A stretch of 64,000 nucleotides of DNA from Bacteroidales bacterium (GTDB taxonomy: Bacteria; Bacteroidota; Bacteroidia; Bacteroidales; P3). The translations under genes and the position numbers were made by a program. The notes under the pieces are model-generated. The model was given only the letters and a program-made list of their open reading frames with translations, searched no databases and was not told the origin of the DNA. The stretch covers positions 88,051-152,050 of the forward strand of contig JAFUYA010000049.1 in NCBI GenBank assembly GCA_017477025.1, read 5' to 3'. Shown here piece after piece: positions 61,287 to 64,000 of this stretch (its first letter is position 1; every line of letters starts with the position of its first letter).

Positions 61287-62159
61287 ATGAAAGGTATTGT
61301 TTTGGCAGGTGGTTCCGGTACAAGATTGTATCCAGTAACGAAAGGAATCAGCAAGCAGTTGTTGCCTATTTACGATAAGCCGATGATATATTATCCCATC
61401 TCGGTTTTGATGTTGGCAGGAATAAAAGAGATTTTGATAATAAGTACCCCTCAAGATTTACCGGCATTCAAGCGTTTGTTAGGGAGTGGAGAGGATTTTG
61501 GAGTGTCTTTTTCGTATGCGGAGCAACCAAGGCCTGACGGGTTAGCACAGGCTTTTATTATCGGAGAAGAGTTTATTGGTAATGATTGTGTGTGTTTGGT
61601 TCTCGGAGATAATATTTTCTATGGTAGCGGATTTACCCAAATGATTAGGGATGCAGTAATTGATGCAGAGCAAAATAGAAAAGCAACGGTATTCGGTTAC
61701 TGGGTAAGTGATCCGCAAAGATATGGTGTTGCGGAGTTTGATTTAAATGGTAATGTTCTGACTATTGAAGAGAAACCGGTGAATCCTAAAAGTAATTATG
61801 CCGTAACAGGATTGTATTTTTATCCGAATGAGGTTATTGGCATAGCAAAACGAGTTAAGCCGTCAAATAGAGGAGAATTGGAAATAACAAGTGTTAATCA
61901 GGAATTTCTGTTGCAAAAACGCCTGAAATTACAACAATTGGGTCGCGGTTTTGCGTGGTTGGATACAGGGACGCATGATTCTCTTTCTGAGGCAGGCAAT
62001 TTTGTAGAAACAATAGAAAAACGTACCGGATTGAAAATAGCCTGTCTTGAAGAAATTGCCTATAAAAACGGGTGGATAACGGAAAGCAAACTCAAAGAAT
62101 TGGCTCAACCGATGGCCAAAAATCAATACGGGCAGTATTTGTCAGGGCTTTTTAGGTAA
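61287..62159 (+). CDS. rfbA: Glucose-1-phosphate thymidylyltransferase
   Basis: First step of dTDP-L-rhamnose synthesis: dTTP and glucose-1-phosphate to dTDP-glucose. At 290 residues it has the nucleotidyltransferase signature [49 protein letters not shown] with the metal Asp, and [15 protein letters not shown] [11 protein letters not shown]. Length and ends are normal. It starts what appears to be a surface-polysaccharide operon; rfbB follows after 31 nt. rfbC and rfbD are not seen before the window ends. Confidence 0.97.
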   Translation: MKGIVLAGGSGTRLYPVTKGISKQLLPIYDKPMIYYPISVLMLAGIKEILIISTPQDLPAFKRLLGSGEDFGVSFSYAEQPRPDGLAQAFIIGEEFIGNDCVCLVLGDNIFYGSGFTQMIRDAVIDAEQNRKATVFGYWVSDPQRYGVAEFDLNGNVLTIEEKPVNPKSNYAVTGLYFYPNEVIGIAKRVKPSNRGELEITSVNQEFLLQKRLKLQQLGRGFAWLDTGTHDSLSEAGNFVETIEKRTGLKIACLEEIAYKNGWITESKLKELAQPMAKNQYGQYLSGLFR

Positions 62160-62190
62160 ATTTCTCTGTTTTTTAATTCATGTTGCATTA

Positions 62191-63225
62191 ATGGATATAC
62201 AGCATAATATTTTGATAACCGGTGGTGCGGGATTTATTGGATCGCATGTGGTCAGACTTTTTGTAAATAAGTATCCGGATTATAATATCTATAATTTGGA
62301 TAAACTGACCTATGCAGGTAATCTTACTAATCTTAAAGACATTGAGGATAAACCTAACTATCATTTCATAAAAGAAGATATTTGCAATTTTGAGGCAGTC
62401 TTAAATATTTTCAAGACATACAATATTGACGGAGTAATCCATCTTGCGGCAGAAAGTCACGTAGACAGGAGTATTAAAGATCCGTTTACTTTCGCAAAAA
62501 CAAATGTGTTGGGTACTCTTTCTTTGCTACAAGTTGCCAAGGAATGTTGGAAAGATTATGAGAATACCCGTTTTTACCATATATCTACTGATGAGGTTTA
62601 CGGTGCCTTGGAGTTTAACGGCGAACTCTTTACAGAACTTACAAAATATGCTCCACACAGTCCGTATAGTGCAAGTAAAGCGAGCTCGGATCACTTTGTG
62701 CGAGCATTCCATGATACATACGGATTAAATACTGTGATATCAAATTGTTCCAATAACTATGGACCTTACCAGTTTCCGGAGAAACTGATACCCCTTTTCA
62801 TAAACAATATCCGATATGAGAAACCTTTGCCTGTATATGGCAAAGGTGAAAATGTTCGTGATTGGTTATTTGTGGAAGATCATGCAAAAGCCATTGATTT
62901 GATTTTTCATAAGGGGCGTAATGGAGAAACCTATAACATAGGTGGCAATAATGAGTGGAGGAATATAGATCTGGTTCGTTTGTTGATTAAAACAACGGAC
63001 GACCTTTTAGGGAGATCTGAAGGATATAGTGATAAACTGATTACGTATGTGACGGACAGAGCCGGACACGATTTAAGATATGCCATAGATTCTACTAAAT
63101 TGAGAGATGAGTTGGGATGGCGGCCATCACTTCAGTTCTCAGAGGGATTGAGAAAAACGGTTCAATGGTATCTTCACCATACGGAATGGTTAGATAAGAT
63201 AAGTATGATTAAAACAAAGGTATGA
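62191..63225 (+). CDS. rfbB: dTDP-glucose 4,6-dehydratase
   Basis: Short-chain dehydrogenase/reductase family enzyme that makes dTDP-4-keto-6-deoxyglucose. The NAD-binding TGGAGFIGSHVVR is at residues ~10-22, HLAAESHVDRSI near 85, STDEVYGAL near 130 with the catalytic Asp/Glu, YSASKASSDHFVRA with the Tyr-x3-Lys pair near 160, and NNYGPYQFPEKLIPL. Length 344 is normal. Second gene of the rfb locus, followed by a glycosyltransferase gene that begins 16 nt after the stop. Confidence 0.97.
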   Translation: MDIQHNILITGGAGFIGSHVVRLFVNKYPDYNIYNLDKLTYAGNLTNLKDIEDKPNYHFIKEDICNFEAVLNIFKTYNIDGVIHLAAESHVDRSIKDPFTFAKTNVLGTLSLLQVAKECWKDYENTRFYHISTDEVYGALEFNGELFTELTKYAPHSPYSASKASSDHFVRAFHDTYGLNTVISNCSNNYGPYQFPEKLIPLFINNIRYEKPLPVYGKGENVRDWLFVEDHAKAIDLIFHKGRNGETYNIGGNNEWRNIDLVRLLIKTTDDLLGRSEGYSDKLITYVTDRAGHDLRYAIDSTKLRDELGWRPSLQFSEGLRKTVQWYLHHTEWLDKISMIKTKV

Positions 63226-63241
63226 AAAAGGCTATAAAATA

Positions 63242-64000
63242 GTGAAGACAGAAAAGAAGAAGATACTATTCTTAATAGAGAGTTTGTCAGGTGGCGGGGC
63301 GGAAAAAGTTTTAACTACACTACTGAAGTTTTTAGATAAGGAGAAGTTTTGTGTTGTTCTATGTTCTGTTGCTGATTGTGGTGTCTATGTGCAAGAATGT
63401 AAGAAATATGTAGATTATTACGCTCCTATAATTAAGAGAAGTGATACTTTTTTAGGAAAAATAAAGTATAAAATAATCTATGACTGGATTCCTACGTCAT
63501 GGATATATAAAATGTATATACCCCAAGAGTGTGACATAGAAGTGTCCTTTTGTGAAGGGTTTGCTACGAAAATATTATCGTATAGTACAAATAAAAAATC
63601 TAAGAAGATCGCATGGGTACATACAGATTTGGAGAGCAATCATTGGACTAAAAAAGTTTATAGAAACGATAAGCAAGAAGAAACTGCATATAATAATTAC
63701 GACCAGATTATTTCGGTGTCAGAAAGAGTTAAAGAGTCTTTAGAAAAAATATATAGGTTGCATGTCCCTGTGAAAACATTGTATAATCCGATAGATTTGG
63801 ATGATATTGTTAACAAATCAAAAGAAATTGTTGATGATGTGGAAATTAAGGAAGGTGTTCTGCGAATGGTAACCGTTGGTAGACTAGAAAGACAGAAAGG
63901 ATATGTAAGACTATTGAACATTATTAACAGGTTAATAAGAGAGGGGATAAATAACATAAATCTGTGGATTGTAGGAGAAGGCTCGGAAAGAGATTGTTTG
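63242..64000 (+). CDS. Glycosyltransferase family 4-like protein, N-terminal part (partial)
   Basis: The frame is open from a GTG at 63242 to the window end (253 codons). It begins KTEKKKILFLIESLSGGGAE, the glycine-rich N-terminal loop of GT-B glycosyltransferases, and later has KIAWVHTDLESNHWTK, IISVSERVKESLEK, KTLYNPIDLDDI and MVTVGRLERQKGY, then LWIVGEGSERD. This is the order seen in GT4 enzymes, and the retaining-enzyme E-x7-E region would lie beyond the edge. It probably adds a sugar to the polysaccharide made by this locus. The GTG start is the first suitable one after rfbB. Confidence 0.88.
   Translation, partial: MKTEKKKILFLIESLSGGGAEKVLTTLLKFLDKEKFCVVLCSVADCGVYVQECKKYVDYYAPIIKRSDTFLGKIKYKIIYDWIPTSWIYKMYIPQECDIEVSFCEGFATKILSYSTNKKSKKIAWVHTDLESNHWTKKVYRNDKQEETAYNNYDQIISVSERVKESLEKIYRLHVPVKTLYNPIDLDDIVNKSKEIVDDVEIKEGVLRMVTVGRLERQKGYVRLLNIINRLIREGINNINLWIVGEGSERDCL

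Overview
The window looks like chromosomal DNA of a low-GC member of the Bacteroidota, most likely an anaerobic, non-Bacteroides Bacteroidales. Three proteins or remnants end in type IX secretion (T9SS) sorting domains. Promoters have the Bacteroidota -7 box TAnnTTTG. The gene content also fits: an Omp28-like protein, an S46 dipeptidyl peptidase with the DPP11 specificity arginine, DUF4369/TlpA lipoproteins, a LolA-like protein next to FtsK, and a rubredoxin. No rRNA, tRNA, CRISPR array or intact insertion sequence was seen.

Layout. 1-2.0 kb: end of an alginate-O-acetylation-like pair (SGNH/AlgX-like, MBOAT). 2.1-9.2 kb: Hsp20, then a tight minus-strand operon of a T9SS-exported M6 protease, nadC and a YihY-type membrane protein. 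9.4-16.3 kb: serpin-like lipoprotein, recX, lipoprotein, cyclophilin, pheS, folB, and a short polA. 16.4-24.4 kb: folE, Omp28-like, dxs, a short comEC, and the end of an S46 peptidase-pheT-repeat protein-membrane protein operon that runs to 29.0 kb. 29.3-37.8 kb: nadE with a purF-like gene, a lone atpG, lipoprotein-frr-CWC, pssA-purS, queA. 38.2-50.7 kb: SpoIID-like, O-antigen ligase-like, lpxD, TlpA-like, clpP, queG, MBL hydrolase, outer-membrane barrel, DEDDh exonuclease, rubredoxin, glyA, and a DRGH nuclease. 50.7-56.5 kb: accessory island. 56.5-60.8 kb: lolA-like, ftsK and an exported protein. 61.3 kb to the end: rfbA, rfbB and the start of a glycosyltransferase, probably the beginning of a surface-polysaccharide locus.

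The island at 51.2-56.1 kb is a four-gene restriction-modification operon: XRE regulator, amino-methyltransferase, and two nucleases that look like paralogs of each other. The genes are packed with overlaps or gaps of 1-2 nt. The operon lies between two ~370-bp direct repeats, each carrying the same 3' fragment of a Dam-like methylase pseudogene plus its terminator. Beside it lies an orphan T9SS C-terminal remnant.

The least explained signal is a dispersed intergenic repeat. At six places (2.9, 9.3, 21.2, 32.9, 44.3 and 50.8 kb) there are arrays of four 21-nt units sharing the words GAAATCAC and GATTTCT in exact 21-nt phase. Several fold into perfect long hairpins whose arms covary between copies. 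Because 21 is a multiple of three, all six also read as similar heptad peptides in one frame. Two further arrays of about 21-nt period (38.0 and 47.7 kb) have a different unit. I cannot name this family.

Other oddities are a DNA polymerase I whose proofreading domain is reduced to a stub, an NAD synthetase whose glutaminase domain has Tyr where the catalytic Cys is expected, and a serpin without a recognisable inhibitory hinge. Annotation rests on reading the sequence and family memory only; no database search was possible.
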